This document shows, in pieces, positions 6,660 to 13,608 of a stretch of 13,608 nucleotides of DNA. The notes beneath the pieces were generated by a model. It searched no databases and had not been told where the DNA came from. It saw nothing but the letters and a program-made list of their open reading frames with translations. The stretch's first letter is position 1; every line of letters starts with the position of its first letter. This DNA is from Thiomargarita sp. (GTDB taxonomy: Bacteria > Pseudomonadota > Gammaproteobacteria > Beggiatoales > Beggiatoaceae), in the NCBI GenBank assembly GCA_023144675.1, contig JAGLFE010000483.1, positions 1-13,608 of the forward strand. Reading direction: 5' to 3'. The translations under genes and the position numbers were made by a program.

Positions 6660-7658
6660 TTACTTATAATAATTTTTCGCAATTTCTTGCGCAAGTTGAT
6701 AAACCGCCATTGCATACTTTTTGCTGTGATTATAACGAGTAATTACATAATAATTTTTAAAACCTAACCAATAAGAGGTACCAATTTTAGTTTCTAAATC
6801 AAATAATAAGCATTTCATATCATCAGGTTTATTAGCAGAATAGAGTATTTTTTTTCTTTTAAGTTCTCCAATAGAATATTTTGGCTTAAATTCTAAGGAT
6901 TCTAAATCTATATTCGGATATATATCAGCGGGTTCAATAACAGCTTCTCCAGTTTGCCAACCAAATTCCTTAAAATAATTAGCTACGCTACCAATGGCAT
7001 CTTTATTATTAGTCCAAATATTACGTTTGCCATCACCATCAAAATCAATTGCATAACGACGGAAACTACTCGGCATAAATTGACCGATGCCCATTGCACC
7101 TGCATAAGAACCTTTTTGTAACAACGGATCTAATTTTTCTTCGGAAGTTAGTAATAAATAATGCTCTAATTCACTGCGAAAAAAATTGGCTCTTTTAGGA
7201 TAATGAAAAGCCAAAGTATTTAAAGCATCAATAACTCTAAAATTACCCGTATTTCTACCATATATAGTTTCCACACCAATAATGGCAACAATAATTTCAA
7301 TCGGCACGCCATATATTTTTTTTGCCTGTTCTAAGGTATAAAGGTTTTGTTGCCAAAATTTAACCCCTTGTTTAATACGATTAGGTTTAATAAAAATGCG
7401 TTGATATTCATACCAAGGTTTGACTTTACCCGCTGGACGAGAAATTGCTTTGAGAATACTTTTTTTAACTTTGGCTTTTTTCAACAAGCTGGTCAGATTA
7501 GTTTTGCTAAAATGGTGCTTTTCAACCATATTATCAATAAATTTTTCTTGACTAATAACCACTGCTTGGCTATTAAAACTGTAAAGTAATAAAATGCTCA
7601 ATAATTTGAACATCATGTTGGTTGAAATAAAATCTTTATTTAGTTGTAAAATAGTCAT
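6660..7658 (-). CDS. mltB: Lytic murein transglycosylase B (MltB/Slt35-like)
   Basis: A periplasmic enzyme that cleaves the MurNAc-GlcNAc bond of peptidoglycan to form 1,6-anhydro ends. It has the Slt35 fold motifs: catalytic E130 in IIGVETIYGRNTG, the SYAGAMGIGQFMPSSF block (184-199), and the EF-hand-like calcium loop DFDGDGKRN (205-213). The N-terminus carries a hydrophobic stretch FKLLSILLLYSF (17-28), with likely cleavage after NSQA at residue 32. There is no lipobox cysteine, so unlike E. coli MltB it is probably soluble or uncleaved, not a lipoprotein. The start at 7658 is preferred because AAAGGA lies 6 nt upstream, right at the rodA stop. Methionines 15 and 16 would give a shorter leader but have no ribosome site. 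It closes the cell-elongation block; rlpA and dacA, often next, are absent. Confidence 0.93.
   Translation of the reverse strand: MTILQLNKDFISTNMMFKLLSILLLYSFNSQAVVISQEKFIDNMVEKHHFSKTNLTSLLKKAKVKKSILKAISRPAGKVKPWYEYQRIFIKPNRIKQGVKFWQQNLYTLEQAKKIYGVPIEIIVAIIGVETIYGRNTGNFRVIDALNTLAFHYPKRANFFRSELEHYLLLTSEEKLDPLLQKGSYAGAMGIGQFMPSSFRRYAIDFDGDGKRNIWTNNKDAIGSVANYFKEFGWQTGEAVIEPADIYPNIDLESLEFKPKYSIGELKRKKILYSANKPDDMKCLLFDLETKIGTSYWLGFKNYYVITRYNHSKKYAMAVYQLAQEIAKNYYK
6666..6694 (-). promoter_or_regulatory. Candidate sigma-70 promoter for the defence-like pair, inside mltB
   Basis: On the minus strand TTGCGC (6689-6694) is followed after exactly 17 bp by TATTAT (6666-6671), matching the consensus at 3/6 and 5/6. 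Transcription would start near 6659, about 55 nt before the ATPase start, just past the mltB stop. It would let the pair be transcribed independently of the cell-wall operon. This is a visual match in AT-rich DNA and needs 5'-end mapping. Confidence 0.35.
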
Positions 7659-7670
7659 TAAATTCCTTTA
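7659..7670 (-). promoter_or_regulatory. Strong ribosome binding site for mltB at the rodA stop
   Basis: On the minus strand, TAAAGGAATTTA precedes ATG. The rodA stop codon TAA forms the first bases of the AAAGGA Shine-Dalgarno. This decides the mltB start at 7658 over the internal methionines and couples mltB to termination of rodA translation. Confidence 0.7.
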
Positions 7671-8768
7671 ATAAGATAAAAAGCGGCGATGCGTATGCAC
7701 TGACATAATAAGTCCAAATCCTGCCATTAAAGTAACGATAGAAGTTCCACCATAACTAATTAATGGCAAGGGTAAACCAACTACTGGTAATAATCCAGTA
7801 ACCATACTAATATTAACAAATATATAAACAAAAAAGGTTAAAATTAAACTTCCTACTAATAAACGTGAAAAACTATCTTGAGCATGTAATGCAACGTATA
7901 AGCCTTTAGTTAGAATAAAAAAATAAATCATTAATAAAAATAATATGCCCATTAAACCAAATTCTTCACTATAAACCGCAAAAATAAAGTCAGTAGTTCG
8001 TTCTGGTAAAAATTGTAATTGTGATTGAGTACCTTTTAACCAGCCTTTTCCATATAAACCACCTGAACCAATAGCAATTTTAGATTGTATAATATGATAA
8101 CCAGCACCAAGTGGATCACTTTCAGGATTTAAAAAGGTAAGTACTCTATTCTGTTGATATTCGTGCATGATATAAAACCATAATATCGGTATAAATGCTA
8201 CAATTACAGCTACAAAACTGGCAATTAAACGCCAATTCATACCTGCTAGCAATATAACAAATACGCCAGATGATGCTATTAATAAAGAAGTTCCTAAATC
8301 TGGTTCCTTAAAAATTAACACCACTGGAATAACAATCATTATAATTGCCAACAATAAACGGGTATAAGTAGGTGGTAAAGGCTTGTTACCAATATACCAT
8401 GCTAACATTAGTGGCAGAGTTATTTTCATCAGTTCGGAAGGTTGGAAACGAAATAAGCCTAAATTAAGCCATCGTTGCGCTCCTTTGCTGGAATCCCCAA
8501 TAATTAAAACTAATGCTAGTAAAATAACGCCTATTAAATATATCCAAGGTATCCAAGATATTATTTTTTGCAAATTCATTTGGGCAATGGATAACATAAT
8601 AATAAAACCAATTAATAATCTAACAATTTGCCGTAATATTAAACTGGTATTTTGATTACTAGCACTATATAATATGATTAATCCCACACAAGATAGTAAA
8701 ACTAAACTGAAAAATAAATATTTATCTATAAATATCAGTGGTTTACGTTGAGGCCAGTTATTTTGCAT
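7668..8768 (-). CDS. rodA: RodA, SEDS-family peptidoglycan glycosyltransferase
   Basis: A ten-helix inner-membrane polymerase that extends glycan strands from lipid II and works with PBP2 in the elongasome. SEDS signatures are FRFQPSELMKITLP, LPERTTDFIFAVYSEEFG and LPLPLISYGGTSIVTLMAGFG. Counted from the ATG at 8768, the catalytic aspartate (E. coli D262) is D260. The ATG at 8768 gives an N-terminus like that of E. coli RodA. An in-frame GTG at 8795 would add nine residues (MIFPTKNLI) and would overlap the mrdA stop as TAGTG. Neither start has a clear Shine-Dalgarno, so the start is uncertain. It lies between its partner PBP2 gene and mltB. Confidence 0.94.
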   Translation of the reverse strand: MQNNWPQRKPLIFIDKYLFFSLVLLSCVGLIILYSASNQNTSLILRQIVRLLIGFIIMLSIAQMNLQKIISWIPWIYLIGVILLALVLIIGDSSKGAQRWLNLGLFRFQPSELMKITLPLMLAWYIGNKPLPPTYTRLLLAIIMIVIPVVLIFKEPDLGTSLLIASSGVFVILLAGMNWRLIASFVAVIVAFIPILWFYIMHEYQQNRVLTFLNPESDPLGAGYHIIQSKIAIGSGGLYGKGWLKGTQSQLQFLPERTTDFIFAVYSEEFGLMGILFLLMIYFFILTKGLYVALHAQDSFSRLLVGSLILTFFVYIFVNISMVTGLLPVVGLPLPLISYGGTSIVTLMAGFGLIMSVHTHRRFLSY

Positions 8769-8794
8769 GATTAAATTTTTTGTTGGAAATATCA

Positions 8795-10684
8795 CTAATT
8801 TTTAGTAGATAAATAAACTGAAAGGGTATTTAATAAATAATAATCCAAGATTTTTTTAGCTAAAGGAGCAGCAGTTTTACTTCCACTACCACCATTTTCT
8901 ACAATAATTGATAGGGCAATTTCAGGATTATTTAAAGGTGCAAATGCAATAAATAAAGAATGGTCATGGTATTTTTTGGCTAATTTTTTTGCATCATAAC
9001 GTTCATTTTGTTTGATTGATATCACTTGTGCGGTACCAGTTTTACCTGCAAATCGATATTTTGATTTTTTAGCTATTTTACGAGCAGAACCTCTTTTTCC
9101 ATGTACAACGGCTTTCATACCCCCAATAGCACTATCCCAAAAATATTCTTGTTTTAAATCAATAGATACGTCTAAATTAGATGACTGGATTATTACCATT
9201 TCCCCAATTTTTTCATCATCCATACCAAAAACAATTTTAGGTTGTCTAATTGTTCCACGATTACTCAAAGTTGCAGTCGCAACAGCTAATTGTAAGGGCG
9301 TTGCTAACATAAAACCTTGACCAATTCCAGTAATAATAGTTTCTCCTGGATACCAGTATTGTTTCCTAACACGACGTTTCCATTCCCTAGATGGCATTAA
9401 ACCACTTAATTCTCCAGTTAAATCTATCCCTGTTTTTTTACCAAAACCAAACCGATTCATAAAAGTGTGTAACCGTTCTATTCCTAAATCATGGGCTAGC
9501 GAGTAGAAATAAACATCACAAGATTGTTCAATTGCGGTATGTAAATTCATACTACCATGTCCATATCGTTTCCAATCACGATAACGGTGTTTATGTCCTT
9601 TCAAACGATACCAGCCACGACACCAAGTACGACTTCTAGCAGTTCTAATGCCATATTCCAATCCAGCTAAACCAACCATGGGTTTAATAGTAGAACCAGG
9701 CGGATATTGCCCGCGTATAGCTCGATTAAGTAAAGGGCGAAACTCGGAATTAAGCAAGCTGGCATAAGTTTTGTGGTCAATACCATTTACAAATAAATTA
9801 GGATCATAGTTAGGAGTGCTGGCTAAAGCTAAAATTCCTCCAGTTTTTGGTTCTATCGCAACTACGGCGGCAGCGTCATATTTAGAAATAAGTTGTTCAA
9901 TATAGTTTTGAAAAGCAATATCTACATTTAAATATAGGTCTTTACCTGCAACAGCAGGTGTTCTTTTTAATGTTCGAATAATGCGTCCTCGTACATTGAT
10001 TTCGACGTGTTGTGAACCAGTTTTACCATGAAGTTCCGTCTCATAATATTTCTCTAAGCCAATTTTTCCAATATAATTATTATTCAAATAATCAGATTTG
10101 TTTATGGTCTTTAATTCTTGTTCATTAATTCTACCTACATAACCAATAATATGTCCACCTACTGAACCTAGTGGGTAAAAACGACTTTGATTTTGCTTGA
10201 TTTTAATGCTAGGAAAACGGTGATGTTGTACCGCTAATTTTGCAACTTCATTTTCAGTTAGTTTTTGGCGTAAAAGAACGGTTTTAAAACTTCGGGTCTG
10301 AGTTAATTTTTTTTTAAAGCTAATTATATCTTCTGCCGTTATGGTGATTATTGTTTGTAAGTCATTTAACATTGTTTCCATAGCTAGGTGATTTTTAACT
10401 TTTTCTGGAATCACTTCTAGGCTGTAAGAAATTCTATTTTTAGCTAACAATACGCCATTACGATCATAAATTAAACCTCTACTAGGTAAAATAGATACTA
10501 CCTTAATTCGGTTATCTTCAGATAAGGTGGTGTAATGTTGGTAATTAATAATTTGCAAATAAAAGAGGCGAGATATAATAACCAAAAACATGAATAATGT
10601 AATCGACCAAGCCAATAAAAACCGATTACCAAAAATTTTATTTTCAAGAACGCTATCTTTGATAATTAATTTAGCTCTAGTCAT
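8795..10684 (-). CDS. mrdA: Penicillin-binding protein 2, elongation-specific transpeptidase
   Basis: A class B PBP that cross-links new peptidoglycan in the lateral wall and activates RodA. A single membrane anchor spans about 22-45, followed by the dimerisation/pedestal domain with SRGLIYDRNG (68-77). The transpeptidase motifs are SxxK as S331-T-I-K334 in PPGSTIKP, the second motif S388-C-D390 in EQSCDVYFYSLA (PBP2 normally has SxD here), and KTG as K548-T-G550 in AGKTGTAQV. The 629-residue length is typical. The ATG lies 9 nt after the mreD stop with no obvious Shine-Dalgarno, so translation is probably coupled. Its stop overlaps the alternative GTG start of rodA. It is a beta-lactam target (mecillinam in E. 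coli). Confidence 0.96.
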   Translation of the reverse strand: MTRAKLIIKDSVLENKIFGNRFLLAWSITLFMFLVIISRLFYLQIINYQHYTTLSEDNRIKVVSILPSRGLIYDRNGVLLAKNRISYSLEVIPEKVKNHLAMETMLNDLQTIITITAEDIISFKKKLTQTRSFKTVLLRQKLTENEVAKLAVQHHRFPSIKIKQNQSRFYPLGSVGGHIIGYVGRINEQELKTINKSDYLNNNYIGKIGLEKYYETELHGKTGSQHVEINVRGRIIRTLKRTPAVAGKDLYLNVDIAFQNYIEQLISKYDAAAVVAIEPKTGGILALASTPNYDPNLFVNGIDHKTYASLLNSEFRPLLNRAIRGQYPPGSTIKPMVGLAGLEYGIRTARSRTWCRGWYRLKGHKHRYRDWKRYGHGSMNLHTAIEQSCDVYFYSLAHDLGIERLHTFMNRFGFGKKTGIDLTGELSGLMPSREWKRRVRKQYWYPGETIITGIGQGFMLATPLQLAVATATLSNRGTIRQPKIVFGMDDEKIGEMVIIQSSNLDVSIDLKQEYFWDSAIGGMKAVVHGKRGSARKIAKKSKYRFAGKTGTAQVISIKQNERYDAKKLAKKYHDHSLFIAFAPLNNPEIALSIIVENGGSGSKTAAPLAKKILDYYLLNTLSVYLSTKN

Positions 10685-10693
10685 GGTTATTTA

Positions 10694-11188
10694 TTATAAA
10701 ATTTTCTGGCGGTGATGTTGTAAATCATGTAAATAAATAAATAACCATTTCCATAACAACATACTTGTTATAGCAGGATAGATAATTGATAATTTAATAG
10801 GATGATTGGTTTCTAAAAAATAAATAATAATTTCTAATAGCAACTGGTTTATTAATATTAGACTGAATATAATTAAAGCTTGTTGCCAATCAGAAAATGA
10901 ACGAATTTGTTTGTGCCATTTCAAGGCAAAATAAGCAATTAAACATAGAAATAAGGAATGTTGCCCTAATAAAGCGTTAGTTAATACATCATGAATAATA
11001 CCAGTAATCCAAGCTATATTAATACCAACCCGTTCAGGCATATATAAACACCAATAAATTAATACCATCGCAATCCATGCTGGATTAAAACTGGCCACTG
11101 ATATTGGTAATGGGATAATAGTGAGAATAAAACTAGCAATAAAACTTAATATAATAATCCAACTATTATAATATTTATTAACCGCCAT
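10694..11188 (-). CDS. mreD: Rod shape-determining protein MreD
   Basis: A small, very hydrophobic inner-membrane protein of the elongasome, 164 residues with about five or six membrane segments. It resembles E. coli MreD in the pattern ISVASFNPAWIAMVLIYWCL, GIIHDVLTNALLGQHSL and SDWQQALIIF. I chose the ATG at 11186-11188, because MAVNKYYNSW aligns with the E. coli start and GGAAA lies upstream across the mreC stop. An in-frame TTG at 11203 would add five residues and overlap mreC; it is less likely. The start is 5 nt after the mreC stop and the gene ends 9 nt before mrdA. Confidence 0.92.
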   Translation of the reverse strand: MAVNKYYNSWIIILSFIASFILTIIPLPISVASFNPAWIAMVLIYWCLYMPERVGINIAWITGIIHDVLTNALLGQHSLFLCLIAYFALKWHKQIRSFSDWQQALIIFSLILINQLLLEIIIYFLETNHPIKLSIIYPAITSMLLWKWLFIYLHDLQHHRQKIL

Positions 11189-11193
11189 ATTTT

Positions 11194-12024
11194 TTATTTC
11201 CAAATAAGTAAAACTTCACGGTTATATTCTAAAGAAGCTTTAGGAATGGCTTGTACTTTTGCATAAGGTTTACCAATATCAGCAATTACTTCACTAATTA
11301 TAGCAACGGGATAATTTTGGGGAAATTTTTGCCCAAAACCAGATGTAACAACTAAATCATTAACTTTTATTTTAATATTTAATTCGAGATTAGGTATGTA
11401 TAATAAAGAAAGTTGGTTAATATTACCCATTCCTTTAGCAACTATTCGTAATCCACTTCGCAATATTTCCACAGGTAATTCATGACGGGTATCAGTAATT
11501 AACATCACAATGCTAGAAAATAAACTAACTTGAATAACTTGCCCAATAATACCATGTGCATCCATAACAGGTTGATTAATAAAAACGCCATCATTTTTAC
11601 CTTTATTAATTATAATTTCCCGTTTTGAAGTTTCTAAATTAATCGCCATTATTTTAGCCACTTCAATGCGTTGATTTGATTTTAAGACGGGAGAATTAAG
11701 TAATTGTCGTAAACGCTGGTTTTCATTTTGTAAAGCTTCAAATTTTTGTAATTGAATACTTAAACGTAAATTATGTTCCTTTAATTTAGTATTTTCCGAT
11801 AATAGTTGGCTACGATGTTGAATATTATCATATAACCAATTACTAGTTTCTACTGGTAAATCAACAATATAGTGAATAGGATAAACTAAAGTTAATAAAT
11901 GAGTTCGAACTATTTCTAAATAGCTAGAATAACGATTAACTAACATCAAGGCTAAAGAAATAAGACAAAATATAAATACTCGTATATTTAATGTGCGTTC
12001 TTCTGATAAAGAAGAGTTCATCAT
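11194..12024 (-). CDS. mreC: Rod shape-determining protein MreC
   Basis: A bitopic membrane protein that links cytoplasmic MreB to the periplasmic PBP2/RodA machinery. A single membrane segment lies at about 15-30. A coiled coil (about 70-110, LLSENTKLKEHNLRLSIQLQ onward) follows, then the beta-rich periplasmic domain with VMDAHGIIGQV and the ITDTRHELPVEI block. The 276-residue length is normal. The ATG overlaps the mreB TGA as ATGA, and a second ATG follows immediately; the two starts differ by one residue. No strong Shine-Dalgarno is visible, so re-initiation after mreB is likely. Confidence 0.94.
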   Translation of the reverse strand: MMNSSLSEERTLNIRVFIFCLISLALMLVNRYSSYLEIVRTHLLTLVYPIHYIVDLPVETSNWLYDNIQHRSQLLSENTKLKEHNLRLSIQLQKFEALQNENQRLRQLLNSPVLKSNQRIEVAKIMAINLETSKREIIINKGKNDGVFINQPVMDAHGIIGQVIQVSLFSSIVMLITDTRHELPVEILRSGLRIVAKGMGNINQLSLLYIPNLELNIKIKVNDLVVTSGFGQKFPQNYPVAIISEVIADIGKPYAKVQAIPKASLEYNREVLLIWK

Positions 12025-13067
12025 GAATTTTTTTCTAAAGCAAATACATCAGGACCATGTTCTTCAATCATTTCTAAAGCTCTTCCGCCTCCACGTGCCA
12101 CACAGGTCAATGGGTCATCAGCAATAATAACTGGTAAACAGGTTTCTTCCATTAATAACCGATCAATATTTCGCAGCAACGCCCCACCGCCAGTTAATAC
12201 AATTCCTTTTTCAGCGACATCTGAACCTAATTCAGGTGGAATACGTTCTAAAGCACCTTTGACTGTACTAACAATACTTGCTAAGGGTTCTTGTAATGCC
12301 TCTAAAACTTCATTGCTATTTAAAGTTAAACTACGTGGAATACCTTCAGCTAAATTCCGACCTCTTACATGAGTTTCCCATAATTCCTTATCCGCATAAG
12401 CAGAACCAATTTCATGTTTGATACGTTCTGCGGTTGCTTCTCCAATTAAGGTGCTATAATGACGGCGTATGTAATTAATAATGGCTTCATCAAAACGGTC
12501 TCCGCCTATACGAATGGATTCAGAATAAACAATCCCATTAAGAGATAAAATACCAACTTCAGTAGTTCCACCGCCAATATCTAAAACCATCGAACCAGTT
12601 GCTTCACTAACTGGCATTCCAGCTCCAATCGCAGCCGCCATAGGTTCTTCAATTAAATAAACTTCTCGCGCTCCTGCTCCAGCGGCTGATTCACGAATAG
12701 CACGTCTTTCCACTTGTGTTGAACCACAGGGTACGCAAATTAATACTCGTGGTGATGGATGCCAAAATCTGTTATCATGGACTTTATGGATGAAATGTTG
12801 CAACATTTTTTCAGTAATTGTAAAGTCGGCAATTACACCATCTTTCATAGGTCGTATTGCTGTAATATGACCTGGAGTACGACCTAACATTTGTTTTGCT
12901 TCAACTCCAACTGCTGCAATCACTTGGGAATTTTCTATAGTTGTTATCGCCACTACAGAGGGTTCATCTAAAACAATACCTTCACCACGTACATAGATAA
13001 GCGTATTTGCTGTACCTAAATCAATAGAAAGATCGTTTGAAAAAATTCCGCGTACACGTTTGAACAT
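12021..13067 (-). CDS. mreB: Rod shape-determining protein MreB (actin homologue)
   Basis: A cytoplasmic, membrane-associated filament protein that guides lateral wall synthesis. It has the actin-fold ATP site: phosphate 1 DLGTANTLIY (16-25), connect 1 with IEEPMAAAIGAG (139-150), phosphate 2 LDIGGGTTEVGI (162-173), and the adenosine motif GIVLTGGGALL near 290. The N-terminus MFKRVRGIFSNDLSIDLG is the standard one, with the short membrane-binding FKRVRGIF stretch. The 348-residue length is usual. It is the first gene of the minus-strand elongation block, with 425 bp of non-coding DNA upstream before a divergent transposase start. Confidence 0.97.
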   Translation of the reverse strand: MFKRVRGIFSNDLSIDLGTANTLIYVRGEGIVLDEPSVVAITTIENSQVIAAVGVEAKQMLGRTPGHITAIRPMKDGVIADFTITEKMLQHFIHKVHDNRFWHPSPRVLICVPCGSTQVERRAIRESAAGAGAREVYLIEEPMAAAIGAGMPVSEATGSMVLDIGGGTTEVGILSLNGIVYSESIRIGGDRFDEAIINYIRRHYSTLIGEATAERIKHEIGSAYADKELWETHVRGRNLAEGIPRSLTLNSNEVLEALQEPLASIVSTVKGALERIPPELGSDVAEKGIVLTGGGALLRNIDRLLMEETCLPVIIADDPLTCVARGGGRALEMIEEHGPDVFALEKNS

Positions 13068-13110
13068 GGAAATTCTTTTTTATTCCTTAATAAAAGTTAT
13101 AGATATGTAA

Positions 13111-13116
13111 ATTATA
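13111..13116 (-). promoter_or_regulatory. Possible -10 box for mreB
   Basis: A perfect TATAAT on the minus strand, about 44 nt upstream of the mreB ATG. The matching -35 at 17-bp spacing (13134-13139, ATTAAT) is poor. The region is nearly all A and T, so chance matches are expected. It is offered as the best-placed candidate for the operon promoter. Confidence 0.25.
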
Positions 13117-13292
13117 ATTGAGAATAATTTTTTATTAATTTATAATTTACTTTCAGTATATTAATAATGAAAATTTATAATAAAAAAAGCATTTTAAATA
13201 ATAATTTAAAAATACTGTAAATAATTAATATTTTGTAGGTTTATATAAATAATTTGGTAACTATACTACTAATTAAACCATGCGAATTAAGA

Positions 13293-13306
13293 GTTAAAAT
13301 TTTAAC
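13293..13306. repeat. 14-bp perfect palindrome
   Basis: GTTAAAATTTTAAC reads identically on both strands. It lies between mreB and the REP-like hairpin. It could be a dimeric regulator site or a chance product of AT-rich DNA; nothing here identifies a binding protein. Confidence 0.4.
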
Positions 13307-13308
13307 AC

Positions 13309-13342
13309 GATTGATGCGCTTCGTTCCTCAGCATCATCCTAC
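13309..13342 (-). repeat. REP-like hairpin with GTAG foot
   Basis: On the minus strand the element begins GTAG, then GATGATGC, a loop TGAGGAACGAAGC, and GCATCAATC. The stem TGATGC/GCATCA pairs over 6 bp, with further imperfect pairing at the base. A GTAG tetranucleotide at the foot of an imperfect hairpin is the known layout of REP elements mobilised by RAYT transposases. It is much richer in G+C than its surroundings. No RAYT gene lies in the window, so the assignment rests on form only. Confidence 0.5.
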
Positions 13343-13492
13343 ATTTTTTAATTAATTTTATACGTATTTCTTAACTTGGTACAATAGTTACATTATTTTT
13401 TTATAATTAACAAATTTTATCATTTTTTGTAACTACCTACCATAGCATAAAAAAGAATATACAAAAAAAATAAAAAATGTTAAACTAAAAAA

Positions 13493-13608
13493 ATGAAAGA
13501 ACTTCCAAACGAGTTAGAGTCCCTAAAAGTAATTATAAAACAACTTTTAGAAGAAAACAAACAACTAAAGCTAGAAAATACCGAGTTGCGTGGTCGTTTG
13601 GGACTTAA
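13493..13608 (+). CDS. IS66-like transposase, N-terminal fragment (cut by window end)
   Basis: An open frame from ATG at 13493 runs off the window after 38 complete codons. The product starts MKELPNELESLKVIIKQLL, then reads EENKQLKLENTELRGRLGL. This is the leucine/asparagine-rich coiled-coil leader that precedes the NSSKPPS-type motif in IS66-family and DUF6444-containing transposases. Only the leader is visible, so the family call rests on pattern similarity. The frame is the only plus-strand gene I can support, and it is divergent from mreB. No clear Shine-Dalgarno precedes it (ACTAAAAAA before ATG). Confidence 0.5.
   Translation, partial: MKELPNELESLKVIIKQLLEENKQLKLENTELRGRLGL

Larger units (their letters stand above)
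13068..13492. other. AT-rich intergenic region upstream of mreB
   Basis: No open reading frame with coding character was found on either strand. The part next to mreB (13068-13260) is almost pure A+T and probably carries the operon promoter. The distal part holds a palindrome (13293-13306), a REP-like hairpin (13309-13342), and an 8-bp inverted pair TAGTTACA / TGTAACTA (13385-13392 and 13428-13435). That pair could lie near the end of the insertion sequence that starts to the right, but I cannot define its terminus. Confidence 0.6.

Noticed and set aside
8769..8795. GTG at 8795 as the preferred rodA start
   Set aside because: It gives an attractive TAGTG overlap with mrdA, but the ATG at 8768 matches the E. 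coli RodA N-terminus length better. The choice stays uncertain.
9515..9523. Apparent loss of the SxN motif in PBP2 (S-C-D instead)
   Set aside because: E. coli PBP2 also has aspartate at the third position (SAD), so this is normal for the family.

Overview
The window reads as chromosomal DNA of an AT-rich gammaproteobacterium. The evidence is the shape-determination and elongation block mreB-mreC-mreD-mrdA-rodA-mltB in canonical gammaproteobacterial order, plus an Rnf electron-transport gene and a bacterial PreP-type M16C peptidase. The low GC and the small mobile repeats fit the sulfur-oxidising Thiotrichales/Beggiatoaceae, but I cannot prove that placement from this sequence. Every complete gene is on the minus strand, so transcription runs from high to low coordinates. 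No rRNA, tRNA or CRISPR array was seen.

Layout from right to left. 13493-13608 (+) is the start of an IS66-like transposase cut by the window edge. 13068-13492 is AT-rich non-coding DNA with a REP-like hairpin, a 14-bp palindrome and a possible mreB promoter. 12021-13067 mreB, 11194-12024 mreC, 10694-11188 mreD, 8795-10684 mrdA (PBP2), 7668-8768 rodA and 6660-7658 mltB form a tight block with overlaps or gaps of up to about 26 nt. The products make the cell-elongation machine: MreB filaments, the MreC/MreD linkers, the RodA glycan polymerase with its PBP2 transpeptidase partner, and a lytic transglycosylase.

4441-6604 follows 55 nt after mltB in the same direction. It holds an ABC-type AAA ATPase and a DUF4435/TOPRIM-like protein, which is the two-gene composition of the anti-phage system PARIS (AriA + AriB). 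The second gene carries a perfect 33-bp in-frame tandem duplication and an older 51-bp-period duplication at its 5' end. A promoter-like site inside the 3' end of mltB could drive the pair on its own. This is the accessory island of the window and its most interesting part.

1378-4299 is an M16C (PreP-like) metallopeptidase. 1046-1377 is non-coding and holds two nested MITE-like palindromic elements: an inner 90-bp element with near-perfect arms, flanked by an exact 8-bp duplication (AATTATTT), inserted into an older, diverged element with the same GGTAGTCCT tip. 23-1045 is rnfD, with an extended -10 promoter of its own. It is not preceded by rnfC, so the rnf genes are probably split in this genome.
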